Assembly: GCA_039720395.1 (NCBI GenBank)
Contig: CM077824.1
Span: 19,925,046 to 19,989,045, forward strand
Direction: 5' to 3'
Source: Liquidambar formosana
Taxonomy: Eukaryota; Streptophyta; Magnoliopsida; Saxifragales; Altingiaceae
DNA length: 64,000 nt
The notes below the pieces were generated by a model. It was given only the letters and a program-made list of their open reading frames with translations. It did no database searches and was not told the origin of the DNA. Below, in pieces: positions 33,844 to 44,414 of the stretch. Position numbers and translations under genes: made by a program. Numbering within the stretch: the stretch's first letter is position 1; the number at the start of each line of letters is the position of its first letter.

Positions 33844-35430
33844 CCCTTTTGATTCATTGTTTGTTTGATGGTATCGGTTGTATTACGATCCACCTTGTGA
33901 GTCTTCTTTTCACAGTTTCTTTTCAAGACATTTCTCTAACTTTTTCGTAGTTTTTTTCAATACTCGAAAGTTTTTCATGATGTCGTTATTTATAATTTTC
34001 TTTTTCTGGGTTCACACAAAGACTGAAAAGAAAGTGGAGTATTTTTTTTTTTTTTTTTTCACGTAGAGTTTTATCTATAATTTTTTTTTTTTTTGGTCCC
34101 CTTCCTCCACATGAATATCAATATATTAATTTGGCGAGTTAAGTAGAGACTGATTTCTCTTTCTTGTTGTTTTGCTTTTTGTTTTTGTTTTTGTTTTTGT
34201 TTTTTTTCTTATTTTTTGAACTCATCTAGTTATTTGGTGATATTGTCATCCACCATAAAAAACACGATCTTAGTGAGGTAAACTTGTTCATGGCTTTTTC
34301 TTTTCTTTTTTTTTTTTTCTATTTTTTTTAAGACTCAATTGGAACTCTTTCCACTCTCCATTGTGTTAGCCACATTTAAATCCTTGGTCACAATGCTTGT
34401 TGCTAGTCCATACTCCATACCATCATCCTCTATATAGCCAATTTCTTCAACAAATATAAAAAGTATTTCATGATTGAGAGAAAAAAAAAGAATTGCAAAA
34501 CAAATTCAGAATCCTTAACATATTTATTCAACCTATAATAACACATCAAACCATAGCACACTCACCTCATCAAGGTGCCGCTTCAAGGGAATCTATAAAG
34601 CCTGCAACTCCATCCGCAAAATCATCATTCCCAACTTCCCATATTTCATTCTCACCAACGTCATCAATCTCCAACGCACTCATTGCACCATTGCTACTAC
34701 CCCTCCCTTTGACGTAACCTCTGTTACTAGGGCGCGCATGACATTTTTATTATATTTGTTTTAAAATAAACGGCTTTTATTATATTTGTTTTAGAAGAAG
34801 GGTAAAAAGGTCTACATAATTTTGAATAAGGGTATTATTGCCAATCAAAAGTTTTTCTCATAGAAGCATGAAGCGGGGGCGGGGGCTGGGGCGGGAGCAG
34901 GGGGCAGGGGAGGGGAAGCTGGGTAACATAGAAGAGTCAAAGGTTTGGGGCGTGTAGGAAGCGTCTGTGGAAAATGTATATATATACCTCAATATGATAT
35001 TTTGTAGGATGAAATTCTAGAAAAAGGTGCAAAAAAGTGTTCTTTTGAGAAGCCACATTAATGTAGAGAAAGAGATAGCATGCTTTTACCTTTTTTTGTT
35101 TTTCTTTCCTTGAGGAAAAGAATTGAGTAAACTAAGCATTAATTTGATATGATTTAATAGAAATCCTATTATTATTAAAAACATTTTTCACTTTGGTTAA
35201 AGTTGAGAAGAGTTTAGTTTTGGGGTGGAGGGGTCATGCCTTCTCCCCTCCATCACAAGGTTCTGCCTTACTTAGAATCGAGGTTCTCTCGAGAGAGAAT
35301 CGAGGTTCTTACAAGGTTCTAACTTGAGAGCGCGGAACCGTAGTTCCGAAGCGGGAGCAGCACTCTTGATAGAAGGTTCCTGCTTCTAAGGTTTTTCTAA
35401 GATACAGACTTTTATAGGTAGTATAGATTA
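33328..35430. other. No gene seen; T-rich intergenic DNA
   Basis: Holds long T runs (33811-33843, 34043-34060, 34081-34094, 34307-34318), a G-rich run near 34875-34918 and a short palindrome around CTCTCGAGAGAGAATCGAGG at 35284-35303. The frame at 34493-34717 is serine/proline-rich but unrecognised and not supported as a gene. Confidence 0.4.
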
Positions 35431-35439
35431 TTAAAGTAA

Positions 35440-36085
35440 GAAAACACAAAAATGATAGAAGAAATAAGGTCAATAAATGCAGAGGAAGCAAAAACGAGGG
35501 TCGAAACCTATAAGAAGGAAGGCTAAACATATCATTACATATAGCAGAATTAAGTACTGCAGAAAGAACAGCCCAAAGCCATTAATTGAAATCCTTGGTG
35601 AAGAAGATGCATATTAGCTACTTTATCAGTTACAACATTACCCTCGTGAAAGATGTGAGAACACTGAAATCTCGTAAGCCTTGGGAAAAACTTACAATTC
35701 TGTCATCTGACCTGGAGTGACCAAGCTAGGAGGAATGTAGGCAAGGTTCATTAAGCACTGAATGATGATTGAAAGAGAGTCACACTCCATCCACAAAGAT
35801 AACCAACCCTTCACCCAAGCTTGCCCAATACCGAATATAACAGCCAACAATTCTGCATAGAAATCCCTCTAAATCCCAACATTGAACCAGAAAATTCCTT
35901 TCAATAATTCCCTACTATTATGGAATGCCCCACCAGCAGGCCCTTACCGAGGCCATCCCATTAAGCCTAATCCAAGAATGCAAAGGGAGATACCAATAAA
36001 TTGAAGAAATAGTAAGAGCCTTCCTAGGAATACCAGCTACACCAATCGAACGCACAACAAGCAAGTCTGAAACACAGCTCTAATC
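35440..36085 (-). pseudogene. LINE RNase H-domain fragment, copy 1
   Basis: Nearly identical to 56780-57430, where the minus strand reads SWIKLNTDG, WIECDSL and FHEGNVVADKVANM in three frames. It marks the left end of a duplicated block (35440-38165 with 56775-58998). This copy carries an extra small deletion and stops and is non-functional. Confidence 0.7.
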
Positions 36086-36155
36086 CAATGGTTTTGAATG
36101 TCCATACTCATCAAATATTGAATACACACCAACAAGGCAACAAATCACACATTTG

Positions 36156-36156
<1 letters not shown>

Positions 36157-36203
<47 letters not shown>
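36157..36203. repeat. TA microsatellite
   Basis: Expanded relative to the short TATATATATATTT at the paralogous position near 57491. Confidence 0.95.
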
Positions 36204-36207
<4 letters not shown>

Positions 36208-37395
36208 GGTTTTTTTTTAATAAGGAACTTCGATGTTGTCACACAAACACAGCTGCAAGTGTTCATGCTCATATGTGCATCTATATAAAAATAAATACCC
36301 TTTCTTCGTGAACGATAGAAATTCTTGGCCCTTCACAAGGAATATTGTTGCTACAACTTACCATGTGCAGATTAGGATGACATCATAGATGTTTAGGAGC
36401 TTGGATTTCGTGCTATATATGCTTGATCATGGTTGTTGCAAAGCATGAATGATTTCCTGTAAATAACGAAGAACATCAACAATGGAAACAGATATACGGG
36501 TATATCTACCATCATTTTTATATAGATAAGTATTAGTCAGCAAGTGAAACAAAAATTTGGGCACAATTTCTTCGAAACCAACAAGAGAACTCCTTTTAAG
36601 TATAAAAAATAAAAATAAATAAAAATTTTAAAAAAAAAACCTTCTTCCCTCTCAAAACTAAATCACTATTTAGTTGTTATCGTGTTAGCTTAGTTCTATT
36701 CATGTTAAACACATACACTAGGCCTGTCTTGCATAGGTTCACAAACGGTTTTAGTGTTATTGTCAGTTCATACTATCACAATCGCACGTGAACAAACTAG
36801 GCAACCTAATTAAATAAGATGTAAACCCTACCTTTTTCCTCCTTTTTTCAATACCTCTCTGAAAATAATATTTTTAGACACTTTTAAGGAATTCCTATTA
36901 AATAATCTAAATTTAAATGCTTATATGACAAAATTCCCTAAATGCAAGCTTTTTAGGACTTGCAATGAATTACTGGATTTTCAATTTCTACATTATATAT
37001 GAGTTGAAACTTCTTCCATTTGCAACAAAAATGAAGTTAAAAAGTTAAAAATAAATAAATAAATTTGAGTGTGGGGATATTTTTATTATTGGTAACCTCT
37101 TGACCTGATTGAAGTATGTAAACACAGATGTACAAGGTCTTGTATTTAGTTAGTTTCTACACACTAGTGCTGGCTTGTTCTTCATCATCCCCAATATTAT
37201 GTGCTTGGCAACACTGTATTACAGGGGCTGTACTGGCAAGAATTGCTATTATATTGGAGAGATTAGTTAATTTAGTGTTGCACATCAGTTCAGTACTATT
37301 ATCTTGAGGTGTAATAAAGGTTGAATGAAATAATCAGTTTTGGGATATAGGAGAGGTAATTATTGGTAGAGGCAAACGTTGGCATTTATTTTTCT

Positions 37396-37560
37396 GTTGG
37401 AAAAATACCACATCCCACATCGCCCAAATATTGTGTTTAAAATGATTTTATATATTTGTTTGGGCCCTCTACTTAATAGCTTACGCTCTTAGGTTGTAAA
37501 ATTTACAGTATAATGATTAGTTCCTTTTTTGTCGATCAAAAAAAAAATTAGTTCCTTTTC
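37396..37560. repeat. Possible Copia-type LTR remnant
   Basis: The motif TGTTGGAAAAATACCACATC followed by CCCACATCG is typical of the start of plant Copia or TRIM LTRs. It lies within DNA absent from the paralogous block near 58410, which fits an insertion. Neither a clean right end nor a target duplication was found. Confidence 0.3.
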
Positions 37561-37687
37561 CCTCTCAAGTCCAAACCGGGTAAGCCTTAGTTTTCCAACG
37601 ATCAAGATAAAGCTTTATGGTTGAGCAAAGTTCTAGTTATTTTGAAGTTCATCTGGAATTTTGGTAAAAGTGGTTGAAACTGATTAC

Positions 37688-37887
37688 CTCTGGTGAGGCA
37701 ATCTGAGAGTGTTATGCCTTATCCTCTTCCAATTCTGATATTTCATGTCGAATTGCTTGAGCACTTCCATTTTCTTTCCTCTCTATGCTACTCCCACTTC
37801 ACCTGCTTCTTCAGATTTTTTATTTACTTTTCCCACTTCTTCTTCTTCTTCTTCCACCTCCTGTTGACTGGATATATCATTTTTGAC
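37688..37887 (-). pseudogene. Possible acidic C-terminal exon of an NLR paralogue
   Basis: On the minus strand GTGATCAG|GTCAAAAATG forms an acceptor at 37887 and CACCAGAG|GTAATCAG a donor at 37688. From the acceptor in phase 0 the exon reads VKNDISSQQEVEEEEEE and then VGKVNKKSEEAGEVGVA before TAG, so it would be a last coding exon with the rest 3' UTR. The paralogue at 58539-58730 reads the same start but stops directly after the glutamate run. Phase 0 agrees with the LRR exons of the family, but no LRR exon remains upstream here. This exon is my inference. Confidence 0.35.
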
Positions 37888-38315
37888 CTGATCACATACA
37901 ACAAGCAAATTAGTCTAATATTCGAAAAATTAGAGAAAAATCACTGAATATGCCAGAGTGACTAATAAAGAAAGAAATTATGAAGAGAAGTTTGTTTGAA
38001 AAATTTTCAAGAAAATTTGACATTTGGGACCAAGTTCTTTTTCAAGCCAAATAATGTTTGCCCAAATTCCGGAAGTGAAAACCATTCTATCCACCATAAT
38101 TCATATCAAACTGGTTGTGTAATTTTTCCTTGTATGTAAAAATGTATGGTGGATGTTGTAGCCAAGTGTAGAGCTCTAAGGTCTTGGAGTATTGGTTAAG
38201 TGTGTCTTCCTCTTAAGTCTGACGGTTAAGTGTGTCTTCCAAGAACATTAGGGTGAGTGTCCCTACATCCGTGAGCAAGGGTCTTGGAGTGGGTTAAGTG
38301 TTTTTTCCCCTCCTT

Positions 38316-38485
38316 TTTTGGTGGTTTTGTTGCTACACCAATACTAGTAGTTTTTCTTTTATTTCTTTTGCAGAGTCCCTAAAGCTTTAGCTAGGGATCC
38401 TGAATAGTGCTTGAAAATGTCTAATGTACTTGGGCTATGCCCCTTTTTGGTTTAATACATACATCATCAAAAAAAAAAAAAAAAA
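38316..38485 (+). mobile_element. Small retroposon with poly-A tail and 19-bp target duplication
   Basis: AGTGTTTTTTCCCCTCCTT (38297-38315) and AGTGTCTCTTCCCCTCCTT (38486-38504) flank a body of about 150 bp that ends in TACATCATC and a pure A tail (38469-38486). Target-primed reverse transcription leaves such duplications. The body lacks clear Pol III boxes and its end (TTTGGTTTAATACATACATC) resembles LINE 3' ends, so it is probably a strongly 5'-truncated LINE rather than a SINE. Confidence 0.65.
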
Positions 38486-38504
38486 AGTGTCTCTTCCCCT
38501 CCTT

Positions 38505-39015
38505 GACCTTGGGGTTAAGTGTGTCTTACCCATATCAATTAAAGCTGAGTTGAGAGTCAACCCCACAAATCATGCATGGCATTTCTTTGGCATCGTGATA
38601 TGAGGATTTGAATTGAATTGAAAATTGACTATAACTTTGGGAATTAACCTTCTTGTTGGTAAATGGGAATGGGGTTTATTTCAAAATGAATGTTTCCTTT
38701 TATACATTATATATAGTTTTGTTTTGTTATTATGATGCTTGTTACACTATATTATGTTTTAGAACCTTATTACACTATGTATAGTGTTCTTTTTTTCTAC
38801 AACCTAGTTGGGATCCTAATTTGCTCTATGAAGCTTCTTCTTTTTGCTCCAAAAAGAGAAAAAAAAAAAAAAAAAGAAATTGTTCTGCCATACCTCTCAT
38901 TTGTAGAAGATGAATGATCACAATATGGTGCATCATGTGTAAGATTGTGACAGGGACTTTTTCATGTGGCTGACTTGTGTTGGATCTCTCCGAGATGTTA
39001 TATCAACTTGTTTGA
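38505..39015. other. No gene seen
   Basis: AT-rich spacer with an A run at 38861-38876; nothing recognised. Confidence 0.4.
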
Positions 39016-39017
39016 GA

Positions 39018-39365
39018 TCAACTTTGGGGCTTTGGAAAGAACAAGAGAGCAATAACTCTTTGGAGGGGTGCCATTATGGCAGTGTTTTGGGTCATTTGGG
39101 GGGATAAAAACACTAGGGTGTTTGAGGATAAGTTGGAATCGGGAGAAGGGTTGTGGGATTGAGTTAGTTTTTTAGCATCTTTTTGGGTTTGGTTACTAGA
39201 GCATTTTTTGGGGTTCCTCTGTTTTCGATTAAGCATGATTGGAAGTTGGTTTATAGTGGGTATTTTTTTTGTTCAGTTACTTTCTTAATTTTGGATGAGG
39301 ACACCTTGTCCTCATACTTTGTATTCTCTTTATTAATAAATTTTATCTTTGTTGTTGATCCAAAA
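39018..39365 (+). pseudogene. LINE 3'-terminal fragment
   Basis: Broken plus-strand frames give LEGCHYGSVLGHLGG and then VTRAFFGVPLFSIKHDWKLVYSGYF, followed by AT-rich DNA with an AATAAA-like ATTAATAAA near 39333 and ATCCAAAAAAAC at the end. The block (aromatic-rich helix, F.G(V/I)PL..I..DW, then a 3' UTR and short A tail) matches the end of plant L1 ORF2. Stops disable it. Confidence 0.55.
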
Positions 39366-39369
39366 AAAC

Positions 39370-40955
39370 TGATGTTGCATCATGCGTAAAGCTAGTATGG
39401 ATTATGCCAACCCTCTTCCTTTTTATTGTTTCGTTTCACAGTAAACCTTCTACCATCAGATTAAGCATCGAGTAGGATTTCCAAATGACTATTAAAGAAA
39501 TCTTGACATCTTAAAAGTGCAAAGCTTAGCCTAGGTCCTCTCAGATGTTACCAAGTTTTAGAGAATGACTCCTTTATCCTCATTCTAAGCTATAAGGAAT
39601 GAAAAGAACAATAGGTTTTTCATACCAAAAAAGCCTCTGCGATTAAGGTGACAAGAATGCTTGCTTCATTCAGTGTTGATCTTTGATGATACATAAATAT
39701 TTTGTGGGGCTTTCAATTTCAGATTTAAAGTCAGAGAATTGTTCCCTTTTCCTTTTTCCTAAATCAATTAGTTGTTTTCATCTTCTTCATTTTTTCAGTT
39801 TCTCTTTCTTGTCGCACACAAAATACATCTGCCATGCATATAAAATTGTTTGTTTATAAATTTAAAACTTGTAATCACAAATTAATTCTAAAGACACAAT
39901 CTTCTCTTTTATCGTTCATAACATTATGTCTTAATATGTCCCCTACCATATTGCCTCTTCTCAAGTAATTGTGTATAATGCCTTCTTTCAGCAGAGTTTT
40001 ATTTTTGCTTTTTTAATATAAAATTTCTCACTATATGTTTTTAGTAAGAAAATGGTGTGTATAAAATGTATTAAAATGCAATGATGCTCACCAAGGTGAC
40101 CTCTACATAAAGTTTTCGCATAAATAAGGGTCCTAGTTTTTATTTTACATAATTTTAGAACTTCTTCTGGACGACAATAGGTGATTTCATGGTATCGTCC
40201 AACACTAGTACATATTGATGATGTTGCTGCAATTAGAGACTCCTTACAAAAATAAATAAAAATCTTATTATGACTCTTAGAACACCTTATCATCCACAAT
40301 TTTCCTTCTTTATCCTACTTCCCCTTCACCCTCAAAGCCTAATCCATTGGTCCCGAACCAAATCCCATTTTCAACCCATTATGCCAGCCCACAACCTAAG
40401 TTCATTTCCATCCATTTATTTCAACAACCTATTTTCCAAAATTCTAGCAACTTAAAAGCATGGAACTCTAGCCATTATTTCCATTTTCAACCCTAAACCA
40501 TATAAGATCCCTAACATCTCTCTTTCTCTCCATGTCCTTCTCTACACAACACAAGCATCTTAATCCTTACCTGCACCATATTCTTGTTTGTAGGCAGCCT
40601 TATTCTCTGTTCAACTTTCACAAAAACACAAAACTACGAAAAGGAAATTTAATAGACAAAAAAAATTCAACAAAAGCGTATGGAAATGAGAAATTTTTCC
40701 CTACTTACTAGACCCCACAAAATTTTGAAAACCAACAAAAGGTGTTTAAATGAGAAATTGTTAAATGCTTACTGATACCACAAAAAACAACCGATAACAA
40801 AAGATTGACATAACAAATTGATCAGAAAATAAGTTAAATAGACACCAAGAAAAAAAGGTACACACAAATAAATATACATCCCTAATATTTGAAATCAGAC
40901 ATAACCAGAAAGAAACAAAGAAAAAAAAATTCGCTCTAAACCTTTTTACTTTTCT
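39370..40955. other. No gene seen
   Basis: About 1.6 kb of AT-rich DNA. Short frames (39988-40299 minus, 40270-40455 plus) show no domain. Confidence 0.4.
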
Positions 40956-40960
40956 CATGG

Positions 40961-41832
40961 TGTTACAATCCTAATGTCCCACATCGGTTAAGTATGGGCT
41001 TAACCATGTGTATATTAGCTCTTGGGCACCTTCCCCTTGCAAGCCAGTTTTCAAGGGTGAGTTCTACCCAAGAGTTCGTATCATTTGGTATCAGTGCTAG
41101 CCACCATGTCGAGTATGGGATCAGACGCAATATGGGCTGCGGTTCTCTGCGGTCGATTGCCACGGAAGGGGCGACCTATAGGCTGGATTAAAATGGTTTG
41201 GTATTGTGTATGGGCATGGTATTAAGTCATTGAATACTGGTAGGTGAGTGAAGCCGCCAAAAGGGAAAGGGCTACCATTGGGTCAATGTCGATAGAGTGG
41301 GCCGCCGTGGTCGTCGGCTGTGGAAGCATGGTGGTATGTTACGATTCTAATGTCCCACATCGGTTAAGTATGGGCTTAACCCTGTGTATATTAACTCTTG
41401 GGCACCCTCCCCTTGCAAGCCGGTTTTCAAGGGTGAGTTCTACCCAAGAGTTCGTATCATTTGGTATCAGAGCTAGCCACCATGTCGAGTATGAGATCGG
41501 ACGCAGTATGGGCTGCGGCTCTCTGCGGTCGATTGCCACGGAAGGGGCGACCGATAGGCTGGATTAAAATGATTTGGTATTGTGTATGGGCATGGTATTA
41601 AGTCATTGAATACTGGTAGGTGAGTGAAGCTGCCAAAAGGGAAAGATCTACATTAGATCAGTGTCGATAGAGTGGGCCGCCGTGGTTGTCGGTTGCAGAA
41701 GCGTGGTGGTATGTTACGATCCTAATGTCCCACATCGGTTAAGTATGGGCTTAACCATGTGTATATTAGCTCTTGCGCACCCCCCTTGCATGCCGGTTTT
41801 CAAGGGTGAGTTCTACCCAAGAGTTCGTATCA
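40961..41832 (+). mobile_element. TRIM retrotransposon with three LTRs and two internal domains
   Basis: Flanked by the exact 5-bp duplication CATGG (40956-40960 and 41833-41837). Three LTRs lie at 40961-41083, 41337-41459 and 41712-41832 (about 123, 123 and 121 bp), starting TGTTAC and ending TCGTATCA. After LTR1 and LTR2 comes TTTGGTATCAGAGC, the primer-binding site complementary to initiator tRNA-Met (one mismatch after LTR1). Purine-rich GCGTGGTGGTA or GCATGGTGGTA precedes LTR2 and LTR3. The internal domains are about 253 bp, noncoding and near-identical. Size and lack of genes define a TRIM; it would move using enzymes of autonomous LTR elements. The start TGTTAC.ATYCTAATGTCCC is common among plant TRIM/Copia LTRs. 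Confidence 0.93.
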
Positions 41833-41837
41833 CATGG

Positions 41838-42320
41838 TGAATGCCAACCCTAAACCTTTTTACTTTTCCCATGGCAAATGCCAAGCCTAAACCTTTTTAC
41901 TTTTCTCAGAGCAAATGTCAGAAGCACGCGCATGTGTCTTAGTAAAAACTGACAACTTTCCAAAAAAACAAAAATAATAATAATAATAATAAAAACTCTA
42001 ATATGAGTACTTATACTTACAAAGTTCCAAATTCCTTACTTTGAAGTGAAATTTTTAACTAATGCCAGTCCCAAGATCAAGTAATTGAGGAGTAAATTGA
42101 AAAGCCAACATTTTCTTGGTTAACATCCAATGCCAAGACACCCAAATACAGCAAAAAGCCAAAAACAACACAACCCAACCTAGAATACCCCTAAACGCCA
42201 CAACCCCAGAGTACCAAAAGCAGGCATCATTCACACACAAATTGAAGAGAACACTAAAAGGTACAATCAAGAGACTGAAATTGATGAATGACCCCAAAAA
42301 AAAAAAAATAAAGAAGGAAT
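41838..42320. other. Short tandem repeat, then apparent intron sequence of the kinase exon
   Basis: 41838-41920 holds two copies of a roughly 40-bp unit (AAATGCCAA, CCTAAACC, TTTTTACTTTTC), also present just left of the TRIM. 42000-42320 would be intron 1 of the minus-strand kinase fragment. No second exon is seen. Confidence 0.45.
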
Positions 42321-42323
42321 TAC

Positions 42324-42537
42324 CTCCTACGCTGTTGTTGTTGGAGCAACCGGCGATGGCGCGGGCGAGCACGGGGAGAGGGTCGGGTAGGTTGTGCGAG
42401 AAAGGGATGATGGGCATACATATACACACAGTGGAAGTGGTTCGACCGTCCAAACCGAGGATGACGTCGGAGCCGTCTCGGCTGACCCGCATTTCGTGCT
42501 CGAGAACCCAAATTTCGCCATTCCTGTACCTCTTCAT
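42324..42537 (-). pseudogene. N-acetylglucosamine kinase, first exon only
   Basis: The minus-strand frame opens with MKRYRNGEIW, then EMRVSRDGSDVILGLDG, RTTSTVCICMP, LPDPLPVLARAIAGCSNNNSVGG and a good donor (GTAGGAG|GTAATT). This is the N-terminus of plant N-acetyl-D-glucosamine kinase (ASKHA fold, BadF/BadG family), which phosphorylates GlcNAc for UDP-GlcNAc salvage. The phosphate-1 motif is normally DGGTTSTVC; here the second Gly is Arg (GGA to CGA), which should harm ATP binding. The remaining exons (phosphate-2 and adenosine motifs) do not appear anywhere to the left within the window. I therefore read it as a transposed or truncated gene fragment; a very long first intron is the alternative. 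Confidence 0.75.
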
Positions 42538-42780
42538 CGCAGAGTGGTCAAGAGAGAGGGAGAGAGGGAATAGGGATAGACAGACAGAAAGAGATAGAAG
42601 AGAAGAGACAAGGAGAGGAGTAAAAACTTGTGCATTAAAAGAGTCATGTAAACAGAAAAGAGAGGGAGGAGTGGGTTGCAATATAATATGTCGCAGTTCG
42701 GATTCGGACGGCTAAAGAGCCAAATGCTAGTGGTTGAATTGTTGAATTTCAATTCTCTGCGTGCGTGGAGACTCTCAAGG
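42538..42780 (-). promoter_or_regulatory. Leader/promoter-like region of the kinase fragment
   Basis: Directly upstream of the start codon is a CT-rich (on the minus strand) run at 42548-42670, typical of plant 5' leaders. No unambiguous TATA box. This suggests that the fragment was duplicated from genomic DNA with its upstream region rather than retrocopied. Confidence 0.35.
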
Positions 42781-43119
42781 AAAAATGAAGATGTTGCCGT
42801 TTTGGTCTAAGGGGACTGGGGATGTGCATGATAAGAGGTTTCGCACCCCACCACCCTAGCAAACCAACTACTGGCACTATTCTCATAAAAACTTGTATTT
42901 AACAGTCACGTGTCACAGGTGGATAAAAATGAGGTAAATATGGATGTCAGACCTGATACACTCAGTTTTTTTATTGATATCATATCTTATATTCTCGCTA
43001 ATCTCCTTCTTATTGGCTTGTGATATGGATGGTATGATATCATCATTATGCATAAGTTTTTCTCCTATTATACAACACCACCCGCTCAAACAAAAAGGCC
43101 AATCCCATGGGCCCTCACT
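42781..43119. other. No gene seen
   Basis: Spacer between the kinase fragment and the hAT-like element; nothing recognised. Confidence 0.4.
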
Positions 43120-43910
43120 CAGTTTAAGGTTGCAGACGAATCAATCCACTAGTTAATAGTTTGCAAACAAGCTTGATGAGAGCTCGATTTTGAATTTGAT
43201 TAATTATTAAGCAAACTAAGTTTGAGCTTGAATTTTAGGGCTTGTTTGGGAACTTTGAAAACTGGATCAAACTAGGTCCAGTTCATAACTATTAGCTGGT
43301 TTTTAAATAAACCAACTCATAGTTGGTTTGAAAAAAACTGTGTTTATGTCTTATTTTTAGAATAAAGTTGAACTGATTAACAGGAAAAGGGAACTTACCC
43401 AAACATGGTGAAATCAATACTAGCCAGACTTGTCTCCAACTGGCCAGATTTTCAAGTTTGCCAAACAGCCCGTTAAGCTCATTTAGTAAACAAATCAAGT
43501 TCAAGCGGACCAAAACTCGGTTTGATTGGGCTTGCAAACAGGCTCATTAAGGGCTCGCAATGAGGCTCATTAGTGTGGCTTGATAGGGCTCGTGAATAGG
43601 CTTATTTAGGACTTGTGAATAATAATTCAATAAGAATATGATTAGCATTAGTCACTTGAATTTTACATATTTTATGAGTCTTATCCTATAAGATGCAAGC
43701 AATCAAGCCGCTCGTAAACAATCCCATGACAAAGCTTGGTAATGGCTCATTCAAACTCTTTTGTTTATTAAACGCACCCAACCCAAGCAAATTACCAAAA
43801 CTCGGATCGAGCTTGACTCGTAACAAGTTCAACTTGAAATTAAAAATCAAGCTTTTAACCAAGCTTAAACATGTCCAAGCTCGGTTTGGCACTACTCGTT
43901 TGCAGCCCTA
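43120..43910. mobile_element. hAT-like MITE, ends GGTTGCAGACGA / TCGTTTGCAGCCCTA
   Basis: The right terminus is the complement of TAGGGCTGCAAACGAG, a common plant hAT end. The left end (AAGGTTGCAGACGA) is an imperfect match. CCCTCACT (43112-43119) and CCCTCACC (43912-43919) are a likely duplication if a few bases were gained at the left end. The inner arms repeat GCTCGA/AGCTTG motifs. A second MITE sits inside at 43238-43471. A decayed relative occurs near 55640-55850. Exact termini are uncertain by a few bases. Confidence 0.55.
43238..43471. mobile_element. Foldback MITE, ends GGGCTTGTTTGG / CCAAACAGCCC, 234 bp
   Basis: Terminal inverted repeats GGGCTTGTTTGG and complement of GGGCTGTTTGG. 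Near-identical in layout to the copy at 54008-54251 (GATCAAACTAGGTCCAGTTC, AACCAACTCATAGTTGG and AGTTGGCCAGATTTTCA shared in order). The target duplication is unclear; Harbinger/Tourist-like ends are possible. Confidence 0.7.
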
Positions 43911-43919
43911 TCCCTCACC

Positions 43920-44410
43920 ACTCCATCTAGCAGTTGCTCTGCAAAAACCAGATGCCCAAACCCATATTATTATTTGACGAGGACATTAGCATACTTGGTT
44001 TAGGGCTTTGTACTTGAACTATGTTTTTTTACATACATGTTTACGCATCTAAGGTATTTTTTAACTTATTTCCCAAAAACAATGATATATGGGCTGAAGT
44101 AGTGGGACGACTTTTTTGGTTGAGTGCAAATAGTGTGCATTTATCTGCAGCGTGTTAAGCATAGCCCTCATCAAGCAGAAACCTATTTCACCCCATCATT
44201 AGTCCAACATTACATACATATTATCACAGCCGCACACAACCATGTTTTGCGATCGAAGAAGAAGATGATTCACCAACAATCTAGCCTTTAGCGGCTCAAT
44301 AAGAAGTCTAAAATTTTAAACAAGGCCTTTTTGAATGGGGCTTAAGGCTAAAATTAAAATAAGGCCCTTTGTACAGGGGGGGCTTTTCAATTAGTGAGTT
44401 GGGGTCTTAT
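43920..44410. other. No gene seen
   Basis: Spacer before the LINE fragment; nothing recognised. Confidence 0.4.
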
Positions 44411-44414
44411 GGAG

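Larger units (their letters stand above)
35440..38165. repeat. Paralogous block, copy 1 (partner 56775-58998)
   Basis: The two blocks are colinear and very similar over LINE remnant, NLR 3' flank and the acidic-tail exon. Differences are a TA expansion (36157-36203) and about 390 bp of additional DNA at 37186-37580 here. At 38165 the similarity stops and the LRR exons seen beside copy 2 are missing. Confidence 0.85.

Noticed and set aside
34493..34717. 74-residue Ser/Pro-rich frame
   Set aside because: No recognised domain, splice context or conservation in the window.
40963..41567. Frames of 65-107 residues around 41.0-41.6 kb that look conserved between copies
   Set aside because: Similarity comes from the TRIM LTR and internal repeats; TRIMs do not encode protein.
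40961..41832. Tandem gene repeat or satellite
   Set aside because: Primer-binding sites, TG..CA ends and the CATGG duplication show a TRIM retrotransposon.
42055..42681. 208-residue minus-strand frame taken as a single protein
   Set aside because: Only 42324-42537 matches N-acetylglucosamine kinase; the rest reads through the donor into intron and starts in the leader, giving hydrophobic nonsense that mimics membrane segments.
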